From a virus, in IMG/VR virus record IMGVR_UViG_3300028315_000508, positions 62,001-126,000 of that record: 64,000 bases of DNA, one strand, 5' to 3'. Numbering within the stretch: position 1 is the stretch's first letter; each line of letters starts with the position of its first letter. The notes under the pieces are model-generated. The model worked only from the letters and a program-made list of their open reading frames with translations, was not told the DNA's origin and did not search any database. Positions 1 through 8,139 of this stretch are shown piece by piece. The position numbers were made by a program, and so were the translations under genes.

Positions 1-1
1 A

Positions 2-169
2 GTGTCACTGGTTAATGTCAACGAGGGACCATTCAACGTTGGCATCGGCGATAGAATTGCACAGATCATCCTGCATCGTCAATACGATGCTGATTTCAAA
101 GTAGTGGAGGAGTTCAGCCCGTGCTTTAATGAGCGTGGAACGGACGGATTTGGCAGCAGTGGCAAGTAG
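2..169 (+). CDS. dut: dUTP diphosphatase (dUTPase), C-terminal fragment
   Basis: The reading frame enters from the left edge of the window and ends at TAG 167-169, so only about 55 C-terminal residues are visible. They include GDRIAQIIL, a conserved dUTPase segment, and a terminal RGTDGFGSSG, the glycine-rich motif V that closes over the substrate in trimeric dUTPases. The enzyme hydrolyses dUTP to dUMP and pyrophosphate, keeping uracil out of DNA and supplying dUMP for thymidylate synthesis. Phages often carry it among nucleotide-metabolism genes. The N-terminal part with motifs I-IV lies outside the window. The family call is firm despite the truncation. Confidence 0.92.
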   Translation: MSLVNVNEGPFNVGIGDRIAQIILHRQYDADFKVVEEFSPCFNERGTDGFGSSGK

Positions 170-186
170 CCTCCTGGAGAATAATT

Positions 187-531
187 GTGACGGAGTACGA
201 AACATCGGGAGTACTACTCGCGAGGAGAAGCCAAATGGAGAAATTCGTTGTCGCATACGCGAAAATTATCACAGATAAAGAAGATGGGGTGTCGCTCGCC
301 GGAGTTTTCTTCGGCGGGCTCGGTGATACGGTCGATGAAGCCAACGCACTCGCAAAAGACTGCGTCAATACCATCAGAGGAGGAACGATCCTGCCACGGG
401 TCCTACCGATCGAAGGTGACGGCCAGCTTCTTGAGGCAATGTTCGACGCAACCGACAAGTTCGAACAAGTGACGGCTTACATGATCGAGGCGAACGAAAT
501 CATTACCAGAACACAGAATCTTAAGAAATGA
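187..531 (+). CDS. hypothetical protein, 114 aa
   Basis: I do not recognise this protein. The GTG start at 187 is chosen because CTGGAG lies a proper distance upstream. An ATG at 235 (MEKFVVAYAK) is an alternative that would remove 16 residues. The sequence is a soluble mix of helix-prone segments with a Gly-rich stretch (AGVFFGGLGD). There is no signal peptide or membrane segment. It ends in an ATGA overlap with the next gene, so the two are probably translationally coupled. It lies directly downstream of the dUTPase in the same direction. Confidence 0.75.
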   Translation: MTEYETSGVLLARRSQMEKFVVAYAKIITDKEDGVSLAGVFFGGLGDTVDEANALAKDCVNTIRGGTILPRVLPIEGDGQLLEAMFDATDKFEQVTAYMIEANEIITRTQNLKK

Positions 532-836
532 TCTGGTTCAGTCAGGAATTCGCACTCGCCGGACAACCGCAAGACGCCACCGTTCGTCTTGAGGGTACCT
601 ATAACGCACCAGACACCAATCTGCCTCGAATTCTGGTTCGCCTCTACGTCGGTAATCAAGACGATACAATCATTGTCAGAAATCTCTTCGAGAAAAATCC
701 GGCCATGCTCAGGTACCAAGAGCCGGAATCAGATGATGTCTACGAGAAATATCAGCACAACGTACAAAAGCTGATAAGCAAAATCGATGGTATGAACTAC
801 GAAGAACTGGTTTCGTGGTGCAGTACCCCTGCTTAA
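528..836 (+). CDS. hypothetical protein, 102 aa
   Basis: Starts in an ATGA overlap with the previous gene. The product is unrecognised. It has a predicted beta-rich first half (PRILVRLYVGNQDDTIIV) and a helical, charged second half (DVYEKYQHNVQKLISKI). No cofactor or metal motif is visible. It belongs to the small plus-strand run after the dUTPase. Confidence 0.75.
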   Translation: MIWFSQEFALAGQPQDATVRLEGTYNAPDTNLPRILVRLYVGNQDDTIIVRNLFEKNPAMLRYQEPESDDVYEKYQHNVQKLISKIDGMNYEELVSWCSTPA

Positions 837-856
837 GTTCCTGCGGTGTATTCTGA

Positions 857-864
857 CAAATATA
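857..864 (+). promoter_or_regulatory. candidate phage promoter element CAAATATA
   Basis: CAAATATA followed by CCG lies 5 bases before the ATG at 869. The same string sits 26 bases before the gene at 14056, and a related CAAAGATA precedes several other genes. If this were a -10 element here, the transcript would be almost leaderless, so at this site the match may be coincidental. Confidence 0.25.
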
Positions 865-868
865 CCGT

Positions 869-1333
869 ATGAAACTCAGACTCATTGCGGAATCCCACGC
901 GGATCGGATATCCCGAGAGCAGTCGGCCAAGAATCTTGTCGTGACCTCGCTCATCAAGGTCAGGAACATGCTTGGGCCGATGGGTCTGACAAAACGCCCA
1001 ATCCAGAAGCACAGGGTAGTAGAACCAATCGGCGACCCAGGTGTATTCAGGGCATTCAACTCACTGCGAGAAGTCGTTCGTGCCCGTGCCCAACGCGATG
1101 CTCGTAGTATTCTGAACGGCGAAAATGCCGAGCGGATCGGCGAGTTTTGGGGATTTCAAGTCCCAACTGGCTGGTACGACGTCCATGCGGGCCAAATGGG
1201 ACGACCGACTGCAACAGGTGCATTCGATAATATGATTCGAAACACCGTAGAGCAAGCAGCTGGCCTTGAAAACGATGAGGCCGGTCTCGCTACCAAGGCC
1301 GAACTGCTAAATCAGCTCGCAAGCCAGATCTAA
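869..1333 (+). CDS. hypothetical protein, 154 aa
   Basis: Unrecognised soluble protein. It begins MKLRLIAESHADRISREQ, and several genes in this window start with similar MKL-type N-termini. The central part is basic (KRPIQKHRVVEP, REVVRARAQRDARS). The C-terminal part contains a Gly/Trp segment (GEFWGFQVPTGWYDVHAG) and a helical tail. It is convergent with the next minus-strand gene; the two ends overlap by 4 bases around 1330-1333. No catalytic signature is apparent. Confidence 0.7.
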   Translation: MKLRLIAESHADRISREQSAKNLVVTSLIKVRNMLGPMGLTKRPIQKHRVVEPIGDPGVFRAFNSLREVVRARAQRDARSILNGENAERIGEFWGFQVPTGWYDVHAGQMGRPTATGAFDNMIRNTVEQAAGLENDEAGLATKAELLNQLASQI

Positions 1334-1677
1334 GAATCGTCCACGTGGGTAATAAGCCTGAAGTCGGCCAACACGTCGACAATCCTCTTGGTGAAACTGG
1401 CAAAATCTGGCTCCGCGATGTCTGGGACAACCGCTTCTTGGAGCAAATCCTTGTAGGCCATTGGTCCGCCAGCCCACATTACTCGAACACCGGTATTTGG
1501 CGGTGGTGCTCCGATGTTGAAGAGGACCAGAATCAGTTCACCATCAACGCCGACTTCCAATGCTTGTGAGTAGTCGAGATATGAGCAGTCCACGTGCTCA
1601 GAACCGATTTTGCATCGGTACTTCTCACTAAGCACCTCGAACAGGTGCTGCCGGACTGCTTTGTTGATGATGTCCAT
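1330..1677 (-). CDS. hypothetical protein, 115 aa
   Basis: Unrecognised. Begins MDIINKAVRQHLFEVLSEKYRCK, a helical start, then alternates short strands and helices with a Pro/Gly loop (NIGAPPPNTGVRVMW). It overlaps the 3' end of the upstream minus-strand gene by about 50 bases, and its start is preceded by a purine-rich GGAGGGG. It is the last gene of a small minus-strand group that begins with a HAD phosphatase. Confidence 0.7.
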   Translation of the reverse strand: MDIINKAVRQHLFEVLSEKYRCKIGSEHVDCSYLDYSQALEVGVDGELILVLFNIGAPPPNTGVRVMWAGGPMAYKDLLQEAVVPDIAEPDFASFTKRIVDVLADFRLITHVDDS

Positions 1678-2119
1678 CTATAGACCCCTCCACGTCCTTG
1701 TTGCCAGTCTCTTCATCTTCGTAAATTGGAGCGTAGATTTCGAGCTTGTAAGTCGGCTTCACAATGCCCGGTAAATCCAATTCGAGCGAATCTTCGCTTT
1801 TCTCGTTGGTTCGGCCTTCTTGAGTCAGCTGGCCATCCCGGTATAACTTCCACCGATAGCCAGGAGCTGGTTTGCCTTTATGCTTGACAGTGAGGGCACC
1901 TTCCCAACCGAGCATAGCACCAGGTGGCGTAGGTTGCTTCATACCAACCAGCGGGCGTCTACGAAGCTTCCTATCGATTTCGATGAAGACTTCGTTGACT
2001 GCTTCTTTGTGGATTTGGTATTGGGACTTGCTTATGCTGTCTTTGCATTCAAATACAAATTCGGCGGCAAGTTCATACGTCAGATCGTTCGAACTTCCGC
2101 CGCTTTGTGAAAAGGGCAT
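1628..2119 (-). CDS. hypothetical protein, 163 aa
   Basis: Unrecognised. The N-terminal third is helical and charged. The middle (residues about 70-140) is beta-rich and reads like a small carbohydrate-binding or Ig-like fold (GYRWKLYRDGQLTQEG, YKLEIYAPIYEDEE). The last about 15 residues are low complexity (HHQQSSPAAPVRGA). It overlaps both its upstream neighbour (about 40 bases) and its downstream neighbour (about 50 bases), which fits a translationally coupled trio. No enzyme motif is visible. Confidence 0.7.
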   Translation of the reverse strand: MPFSQSGGSSNDLTYELAAEFVFECKDSISKSQYQIHKEAVNEVFIEIDRKLRRRPLVGMKQPTPPGAMLGWEGALTVKHKGKPAPGYRWKLYRDGQLTQEGRTNEKSEDSLELDLPGIVKPTYKLEIYAPIYEDEETGNKDVEGSIDGHHQQSSPAAPVRGA

Positions 2120-2448
2120 TTGAACACCGGTGTCTTAGTAAGGCTCTGGAACCTGTCGGCTGCATCATCGAATACGAAATCGCAATGCTCAGCCATACGT
2201 GCTTTGTTCGCAGCTCCTTCGTCAACCGGACCAGTTTGCATCAGAGACGGGTCGATGTTCTTAGGGTCAATACCGAGAGCCCTAAGCCGCTTTTCGTCCT
2301 CTGGCCACTGTCGAAGTAGATGGTTGCTGGTGCAATAGAATTTGTGGCCAGCTTCGACCATTGCCGCTATGAACGGCACAAAGAATCCGGGGAAACCGTA
2401 AACTGTATGATCGAGATCAACACCAATCTTTAGCTGGGCATGTTCCAT
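2080..2448 (-). CDS. HAD-superfamily phosphatase / nucleotidase-like protein, 122 aa
   Basis: The N-terminus has KIGVDLDHTVYG, the DxDxT/V nucleophile loop of haloacid-dehalogenase hydrolases (first Asp nucleophile, second acid/base). A motif-II-like YCTSN follows at about residue 39, and a motif-IV-like DFVFDDAADRF near residue 91 could supply the Mg2+ aspartates. At 122 residues it is small and lacks a large cap, as in phage 5'-nucleotidase-like HADs. Its likely role is dephosphorylating nucleotides or small phosphometabolites, but the substrate cannot be read from the sequence. A second HAD protein lies at the right edge of the window. Confidence 0.75.
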   Translation of the reverse strand: MEHAQLKIGVDLDHTVYGFPGFFVPFIAAMVEAGHKFYCTSNHLLRQWPEDEKRLRALGIDPKNIDPSLMQTGPVDEGAANKARMAEHCDFVFDDAADRFQSLTKTPVFKCPFHKAAEVRTI

Positions 2449-4943
2449 TAAGTGACTTCTAGCTGGCCATAGGTGAATTCGTTGAACAGCGTGAGCTGCG
2501 TTCTCACGTCCATTCTACGTACCTTGGCACCTGGCCAGAGTCTGAGCCCCGCTTTTCCGTGCTCCTTATTTGCGTCCTGCTCGATCGGGAAGTACGGAGT
2601 GTCGATGTCAACAGGTGTTGGGAGACCTGCACTGAGAGTAGTGCTTGGCGGTATCAGAAGTTGATTCCACCAGATCCAGACTTGGTCATCTCTGACCATC
2701 ACCTCAAGCCTGTTCCAGAATTCGTCCTGTGTTCCACCGATGACAGCACCGCCATCGTAGACGACAAATCCTTCTGGCGATGCACTGGGTTGAGTTCCGA
2801 CCCCAGTGAAGGTACCGGCCTGAGAATAGACGGCACTCACTGCATAACCGGGAGCGAGACCACGGACGTAATCGTCCAAATCGTCTCCGGCGATGTCTTC
2901 TTCGTATGGCAGACTCATGTCGAGTGTGCCAACTTTGAATTGAATCTCTACCAGCCCGGTGGCGGAGTTGAACGAGAATTCGACTCGTACCACGGGGGAG
3001 GTGTACTCCTGATGAAGCAACTCGCAAATATCGCCAACGTCCCCAGGATAAGGAGTATTGGCAGTAGCATCACCAGTGAGCACAATAGAATCGCAACCGT
3101 CGAGGGCGATTGGCGGGAAACCGCCTGTCGGTTCAGTGCCGACCGTAGGGTCTTCGACCGCTGTCGGGAAGACGAACTTTCGTGTGTAATTGAAGATGAT
3201 GTTGTGGTTGGAATCTGGCGAGAGGACTCGGAGGGTTCCGAACGGTGGTAGATCATGGAAGTGGACTCCACAAACACGGACGTAGTTCAATCCATTAACA
3301 ACACCTTTGCCGAGGACTCGAACATATTTGTTCGTATTCTCGTCGATGTCGCCACGGATAATAACGTCGAACGGAACGAAATCCGAGCTATCCGGCCTGC
3401 CGATATCAGCTCTGATCAGCATATTGCAAAGATTGTGCCGATTCCAGAGCCAGACCGGTCGTTCGCTGAAATCGTCAGGGACCACCGAGCTTGCAACGAT
3501 CTTCAACCCAGGCAAAGCCGTATCGATGATTGCTCTGTGTTGCAGGCTCAAATCAGCATCGTCAGTTCCAACCGCAGATGCAACATCGAAGCTGAACAGA
3601 GGATCGTCGTACCCAGTAAGACCCCAAAGAGTGCGTTCCAGGACTCTGATCGCAGAAACCTGAACCGCTGCGTCTTTGTCCTCACTACCGCCTCCCGGCA
3701 CCAACTCTTCGCGAGCGATGGCGACGTCCCCGAATTGTGCCTTACCGACCCAAGTCCAAGCATGGTTCGGGTTGAAACGTGGCTTCTCTCTGAAGTAATA
3801 CCGTAGGATCGGCTCGCCAGAGACTTCGCCGACCTTGAAGAACCACAAATTGACCAACGTACCGATCGGCAGCAAGTCGATCGTGTTGTCAAGAACCAGT
3901 GCCTTTGGATTGCTGCCGGAAGCCGGATTTTCCGGATTCTGGTACATCCAGACGTTCGTAGCTGTGAATGGATCACCGATTGCGGTTGCCCCATCCACGT
4001 CCCATTCTCGAACCGTGTATTGGTTTGTGCTCAGAATGGTCGCTGTGTAATCGACCACGACGCCCATCTTCTTCGAGATGAGATGACCGTTGTAGAGGAG
4101 CGATCCAAGAAGGCCGGGAGTCGTTTCAGCGTTGAGATCGAAACGAAGCTGATTGCCTTCGTCGTCTTTTCCCATGAACCAGACCATCTCCGGCACACCA
4201 GCAGCACCAGGAGTGAAAGCCCAGCCGATTTCTGTCTGAAGCAGATTGTTCGAATCACGCTTCAAGACCATCTCGTGCTCAGCGGCACCAGGAACGATCG
4301 AGTCGTCATATCGCTTGAAGATCCAGGCTGGGTATTGCCCTTTGTTTTGTAGTGTCGCGGCAGTGTTGTTCGGATCGGCGATGGTCGATTCTGGGAAGAG
4401 GTAGACCTTCATTTCGCCGTAAGAATTGACTCCTGGCAGCTTACCGCCACAGGTCGGCGGTCGAATCGAGGCAGTATCGGTCTCGTCTTGTACCCAGAAG
4501 ATCTGTTGACATTCTTCGCAAGCACAGTTGAGCGGAATCGGGCTGTCGACGGTGAACCTGACGACGTTTCCGATTCTCTCGAGGCTGATGAATTCGGTAC
4601 CAGCCGCAAGGATGATATCTCCCTGCATCCAGCCGCCATCGTCTGGGAACCCTGCACCTTGGAATCCCAAGACGCCGATGCGAGTCTGTAGCAACGCATC
4701 AAGCTTGCATTTGTCGTCGTTCGACATCAAACCCGGTGTGTCGCACGTGGCGTTCGGGACCGGGTCTTCTGCGATGTGCGTTGCACCGTGGAAACTCGGG
4801 AAGAGTACCTGCGATTCTTTGAAGTACAGTGCACGCTGTTGTTTGTCGTAGTGATAACCAGTCGTGATCCCATCGGGACCCTGGACTTGTACGAACTGGC
4901 CATCTGCAAGACTTGTGTGCGGAGGGACGGTTACTAAAGCCAT
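2448..4943 (-). CDS. virion-like (tail fibre or structural) protein, 831 aa
   Basis: A large beta-rich acidic protein with many Gly/Asn/Pro turns, typical of phage tail fibres or baseplate decorations. Residues about 150-185 contain CACEECQQIFWVQDETD followed by another Cys (PPTCGGKLPG), suggesting a small metal- or disulfide-stabilised module. The C-terminal about 240 residues resemble a lectin-like (LamG-type) sandwich by strand pattern, with WNRLEVMVRDDQVWIWWNQ. A strong GGAG precedes the ATG, and a GTAAATAT element lies about 25 bases upstream of the start. The virion role is inferred from composition and size; no named family was recognised. Confidence 0.65.
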   Translation of the reverse strand: MALVTVPPHTSLADGQFVQVQGPDGITTGYHYDKQQRALYFKESQVLFPSFHGATHIAEDPVPNATCDTPGLMSNDDKCKLDALLQTRIGVLGFQGAGFPDDGGWMQGDIILAAGTEFISLERIGNVVRFTVDSPIPLNCACEECQQIFWVQDETDTASIRPPTCGGKLPGVNSYGEMKVYLFPESTIADPNNTAATLQNKGQYPAWIFKRYDDSIVPGAAEHEMVLKRDSNNLLQTEIGWAFTPGAAGVPEMVWFMGKDDEGNQLRFDLNAETTPGLLGSLLYNGHLISKKMGVVVDYTATILSTNQYTVREWDVDGATAIGDPFTATNVWMYQNPENPASGSNPKALVLDNTIDLLPIGTLVNLWFFKVGEVSGEPILRYYFREKPRFNPNHAWTWVGKAQFGDVAIAREELVPGGGSEDKDAAVQVSAIRVLERTLWGLTGYDDPLFSFDVASAVGTDDADLSLQHRAIIDTALPGLKIVASSVVPDDFSERPVWLWNRHNLCNMLIRADIGRPDSSDFVPFDVIIRGDIDENTNKYVRVLGKGVVNGLNYVRVCGVHFHDLPPFGTLRVLSPDSNHNIIFNYTRKFVFPTAVEDPTVGTEPTGGFPPIALDGCDSIVLTGDATANTPYPGDVGDICELLHQEYTSPVVRVEFSFNSATGLVEIQFKVGTLDMSLPYEEDIAGDDLDDYVRGLAPGYAVSAVYSQAGTFTGVGTQPSASPEGFVVYDGGAVIGGTQDEFWNRLEVMVRDDQVWIWWNQLLIPPSTTLSAGLPTPVDIDTPYFPIEQDANKEHGKAGLRLWPGAKVRRMDVRTQLTLFNEFTYGQLEVT

Positions 4944-4966
4944 TTGGAGTACTCCAGGTGATCGCC

Positions 4967-4974
4967 ATATTTAC
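4967..4974 (-). promoter_or_regulatory. candidate phage promoter element GTAAATAT
   Basis: Read on the minus strand, GTAAATAT lies about 25 bases before the ATG of the 831-residue virion-like gene. It resembles the T4 late-promoter box TATAAATA and the other AAA(G/T)ATA elements in this window. Position and direction fit a promoter, but no start site is known. Confidence 0.35.
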
Positions 4975-5034
4975 AGTATGTTTGGTGCGATCTGCTTTGC
5001 GAGCGGGATTTTCGGCCAACGTTTTTATCTTTGT

Positions 5035-6690
5035 CTACCATAGGAATATAAAATCCGGGGTCTGAGCATGGCACCGAGCTTTCACTTGAATAATTGACGA
5101 CGGCTTGTACTTGGCCTGCATCGATGCTTTCTCATTCCGTTGGACAAAGACCATCATCCGTCTTGCCTTCGACGCGTACTGCATTGCGTTAGAAATATCG
5201 CACTTCCGCAGATCGTTGTCTAGGAGGACCAAGTCGACAACCCCGCCGTCGTATTCTTCGTATTTCAGTCCGGTGAAGTCGCACAACCCTTTCTCTATGG
5301 CGGTCTGGACTTTCTGATTCGATTCTGTCACATAGGTGAGGCCGTTCAAAGCACAAGCAACCGCACGGCTGCCGTGATTCGGTGTCAGATCAAGAATGCG
5401 ACCTTTGATCCCCAATCTCTTCAGAACAATTGAGTAAAAGCCGGGATCAATTACTCTAGGTACGTCTCTGTTAGACACGTACATCATTGAACGATAAAAT
5501 TGGTGCGTGTCGTAAGCTTCTAACTTATGCTGCACCATATTATTCAGGGCCTTCAGAGTCCAACGCGGGCTCCTGATAGTTTCCCACAACTCTCGAAAAT
5601 CGAAGAATTGTTCAACCATCCGGCGTCCCGGTGGCGGTCTCGTCCCGTATCGCGGAAATGCCGTAAACGTGCTCTTCTTGAGGTACTTTGCCGGATTTAG
5701 ATTCCGCAGCTTGCCCCACTCTTCGTTCAAGACCCACTCTGGATAATCTGGGTCGATCCATCCTCGCTGAGTGATCTGCCGAGCAAATTCATGAACTGCC
5801 ATACGCCGCTCAATGAAACTTGCTTGCCGCCACTGAGCCATTGGAATGATGATATGTGCCGCGTACGAATCTTGACCAAGATCTGACTCGTATTGCCTCA
5901 AAACTGGCGGCACCTTTTCTAGTCGGCTTTGCTCTTTGGTGATCGTGAACGATCGCGGTATCCGACTGGCTCCTTGCTTTACAGACTTGTCCGGATAGTA
6001 TGTCTCCCAGTAATAGTTGTAGAATCTGACATGGATGTGATCTTGACGAATGAAGCACTTCCGGACTATCGGCTGCTCCTCAAGACATGATACGAGTCGT
6101 CGGCACCAGACCTTTACTTGTTTCTGCTTTGCGAATGTTTCTCTGGCAGTCCGGACCGGAATCCGGAATCGAACAAGCCACTTCGTGAAGGCGGCTGTTG
6201 TGATGCCAGCCATTTTAGCACATTTGGACTGGCTAAGGCCCTGTTCGACGTAATGCTCATGAACCCACGCCTTATTGTAGTACGGATTCTGTGGGTCTGT
6301 CGCGTCGATTCGTTCGGTTATTTTATAGCGGTCGAGTCTGCGACGAATTGTCCTTCGCGATACTCCGAGAGCTTGGGAAATCGATAGAATGGAATATCTG
6401 AGAACCGCTTTCTGGAGCCATTCTGGTGTGTCCCAGTTTTCTGGAACCTCGATGTTGACTACTTTTCTATGGCGGGTCGTCGGCCTTTTCTTGACGGGCT
6501 TCCCGCCAAGCCCCGCAAGCTTCTTCAATTCGCGAATGTAATTGAGGCTGCGGCTTGCGATCAGAGCATGATCGGCGGTGCGTAGATGCGGGTACGATTC
6601 GAACCACCGTCGTAGGGCTTTTGGGTCCTTCTTGTTGACGGCGGCGAATTTTGGGCGGAGTTGCTCAATCTCATCGTGGTAAGTGCTCAC
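5035..6690 (-). CDS. double helix-turn-helix protein fused to a methyltransferase-like Rossmann domain, 551 aa
   Basis: Residues about 95-125 form a clear HTH (SISQALGVSRRTIRRRL). A second HTH follows at about 150-175 (LSQSKCAKMAGITTAAFTKW), so the N-terminal third looks DNA-binding. The middle (about 190-400) is basic and aromatic and unrecognised. The C-terminal about 120 residues resemble a SAM-dependent methyltransferase core: GRILDLTPNHGSRA as motif I, then YVTES at the acidic end of strand 2 and VDLVLLDND at the motif-IV position. No intact DPPY/NPPY is seen, so catalysis is uncertain. It could be a DNA-modification enzyme, a DNA-bound regulator with a dead methylase fold, or a terminase-like accessory protein. 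Confidence 0.6.
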   Translation of the reverse strand: MSTYHDEIEQLRPKFAAVNKKDPKALRRWFESYPHLRTADHALIASRSLNYIRELKKLAGLGGKPVKKRPTTRHRKVVNIEVPENWDTPEWLQKAVLRYSILSISQALGVSRRTIRRRLDRYKITERIDATDPQNPYYNKAWVHEHYVEQGLSQSKCAKMAGITTAAFTKWLVRFRIPVRTARETFAKQKQVKVWCRRLVSCLEEQPIVRKCFIRQDHIHVRFYNYYWETYYPDKSVKQGASRIPRSFTITKEQSRLEKVPPVLRQYESDLGQDSYAAHIIIPMAQWRQASFIERRMAVHEFARQITQRGWIDPDYPEWVLNEEWGKLRNLNPAKYLKKSTFTAFPRYGTRPPPGRRMVEQFFDFRELWETIRSPRWTLKALNNMVQHKLEAYDTHQFYRSMMYVSNRDVPRVIDPGFYSIVLKRLGIKGRILDLTPNHGSRAVACALNGLTYVTESNQKVQTAIEKGLCDFTGLKYEEYDGGVVDLVLLDNDLRKCDISNAMQYASKARRMMVFVQRNEKASMQAKYKPSSIIQVKARCHAQTPDFIFLW

Positions 6691-6693
6691 GCC

Positions 6694-8139
6694 TTATCTA
6701 TTTTGGCAATCTGGGCATATCGCAACACCACCAGTATCGATGGCGTAATCGTATGACCAGTCATGCTTGTCGAGGCAATTTTCGCAGGTCTTCGCATCAC
6801 AATTGATGCAGTCGTAGATGTAGTTGCCGTTGTGGAGGTTCATCTGTGCTCCGCAGTACATGCACGAATTCGGATCGCGGAATTCATCTGCGTCCTCAAG
6901 GCCCTCGTACGATTCTCCTAGCCAAGCATCTTCGTAAGCCTGCTCGATAGCCTGTTCGTCACGGCGTTCTAGGCATGATGGGCAGGTGATCTCGAATCCA
7001 GGGCCTTCCCTGGTATCACAAGCTGGGCATATCGGCTGGCCACAATCAGAACATCTGGCATCCTGAGAATCAGCCAGTGGGCTATCTTGCCGCTTGATGA
7101 GGGCAGCACATTCGTCGCAAATTGGATCTCCGCAGATAGCACACTGCTGGTCGAAGATCATACCCCAATCACCATTATCGCCACCACAAATGACACAACT
7201 ATTTGGAGCGAACTCGTCGGCGTCTTCAAGACCTTCGTATGATTCCTTGACATAATGTGGTGGAATCGGCGGGCGGGGATGCCATGGGCTCTCACCAGAG
7301 TGTTCTAGTGTGCCTGGGGTATACTGATCTGCTGGGTAAGGTGAAACGTAATCGTCCGTCATGCATCTGGGGCATGCGATCATCTGGCCAGCATCTGGGT
7401 GCTCTCTACCGTTCTCCATGAACTCAGGCACCCAATCGAAATTGCTGCCGCTTGAGACGCAATAATCACACCAGATACCGCCGCAATTGCAGTCTTCCAG
7501 GTCTTCATGGCTGTAATCGCGACCGCAACCATCGCAGAAGTCAGTCTGGTCGTCGAATTCGTCGGCGTCCTCAAGGCCCTCGTATGATTCAAGACGTGGA
7601 ATGCCGCGAAGATCTTCTGGGTCTACCGGCTGAACTGGCAGATCGACGACTTCATGGTGCATAGCACGGGCTATATCACCTTTGGTGAGTTCGCCAAATT
7701 CGTCATTATCCTCGAGCCCAACATATTCGTCTTCTATCCAATCGGGCCGCCATGTTTCGGCGATTTCAACCATGTCTGGCGTGAATGAGACATCCGGATG
7801 CTTGGACCAGGACATCCCGCCACCAGATTCGTAGTGGCGATATGGGATGTCGACCGAATATGCGTTTTGGTCGTCGTAAGCGATGAGGTAGGCGTGGTCG
7901 TCGCCTTCTTGGCCGCCTTCTGTGTAGTCAACACCGGCGTCGCTCAGGATTTCGCCAATGCCGTTAGCGATTTGGTCACAGATTCCGCCACCACCGACTT
8001 CCGCGTCGCCGTATTCGTCGAATTCTGGGTCCCAAGAGTCATAGATAGCCTGGGCGGCGGCTGCCATCGCCGGTCGTAATTGTTCCAACCGGGCGGCCAA
8101 TGAGTCCTGGACACCCTCAATGATGGTGGCCAGTTTCAT
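6694..8139 (-). CDS. Cys/His/Asp-domain protein with zinc-ribbon modules joined by a repeated linker, 481 aa
   Basis: The N-terminal about 130 residues contain GGGGICDQIA (Cys54), EGDDHAYLIAY (His82) and AYSVDIP (Asp97). That order and spacing suit a papain-like or NlpC-like hydrolase, though I infer the fold from motifs only. After that a near-identical 12-residue linker, (E)SYEGLEDADEF, appears three times plus one degenerate copy (EYVGLEDNDEF), each near the start of a new segment. At least three segments carry CxxC pairs (CDGCGRDY, CVICGGDN, CSDCGQPICPAC, CMYCGAQM) expected to bind zinc. The rest is strongly acidic. It overlaps or abuts its neighbours in a minus-strand operon (6.7-11.2 kb). 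Function unknown. Confidence 0.7.
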   Translation of the reverse strand: MKLATIIEGVQDSLAARLEQLRPAMAAAAQAIYDSWDPEFDEYGDAEVGGGGICDQIANGIGEILSDAGVDYTEGGQEGDDHAYLIAYDDQNAYSVDIPYRHYESGGGMSWSKHPDVSFTPDMVEIAETWRPDWIEDEYVGLEDNDEFGELTKGDIARAMHHEVVDLPVQPVDPEDLRGIPRLESYEGLEDADEFDDQTDFCDGCGRDYSHEDLEDCNCGGIWCDYCVSSGSNFDWVPEFMENGREHPDAGQMIACPRCMTDDYVSPYPADQYTPGTLEHSGESPWHPRPPIPPHYVKESYEGLEDADEFAPNSCVICGGDNGDWGMIFDQQCAICGDPICDECAALIKRQDSPLADSQDARCSDCGQPICPACDTREGPGFEITCPSCLERRDEQAIEQAYEDAWLGESYEGLEDADEFRDPNSCMYCGAQMNLHNGNYIYDCINCDAKTCENCLDKHDWSYDYAIDTGGVAICPDCQNR

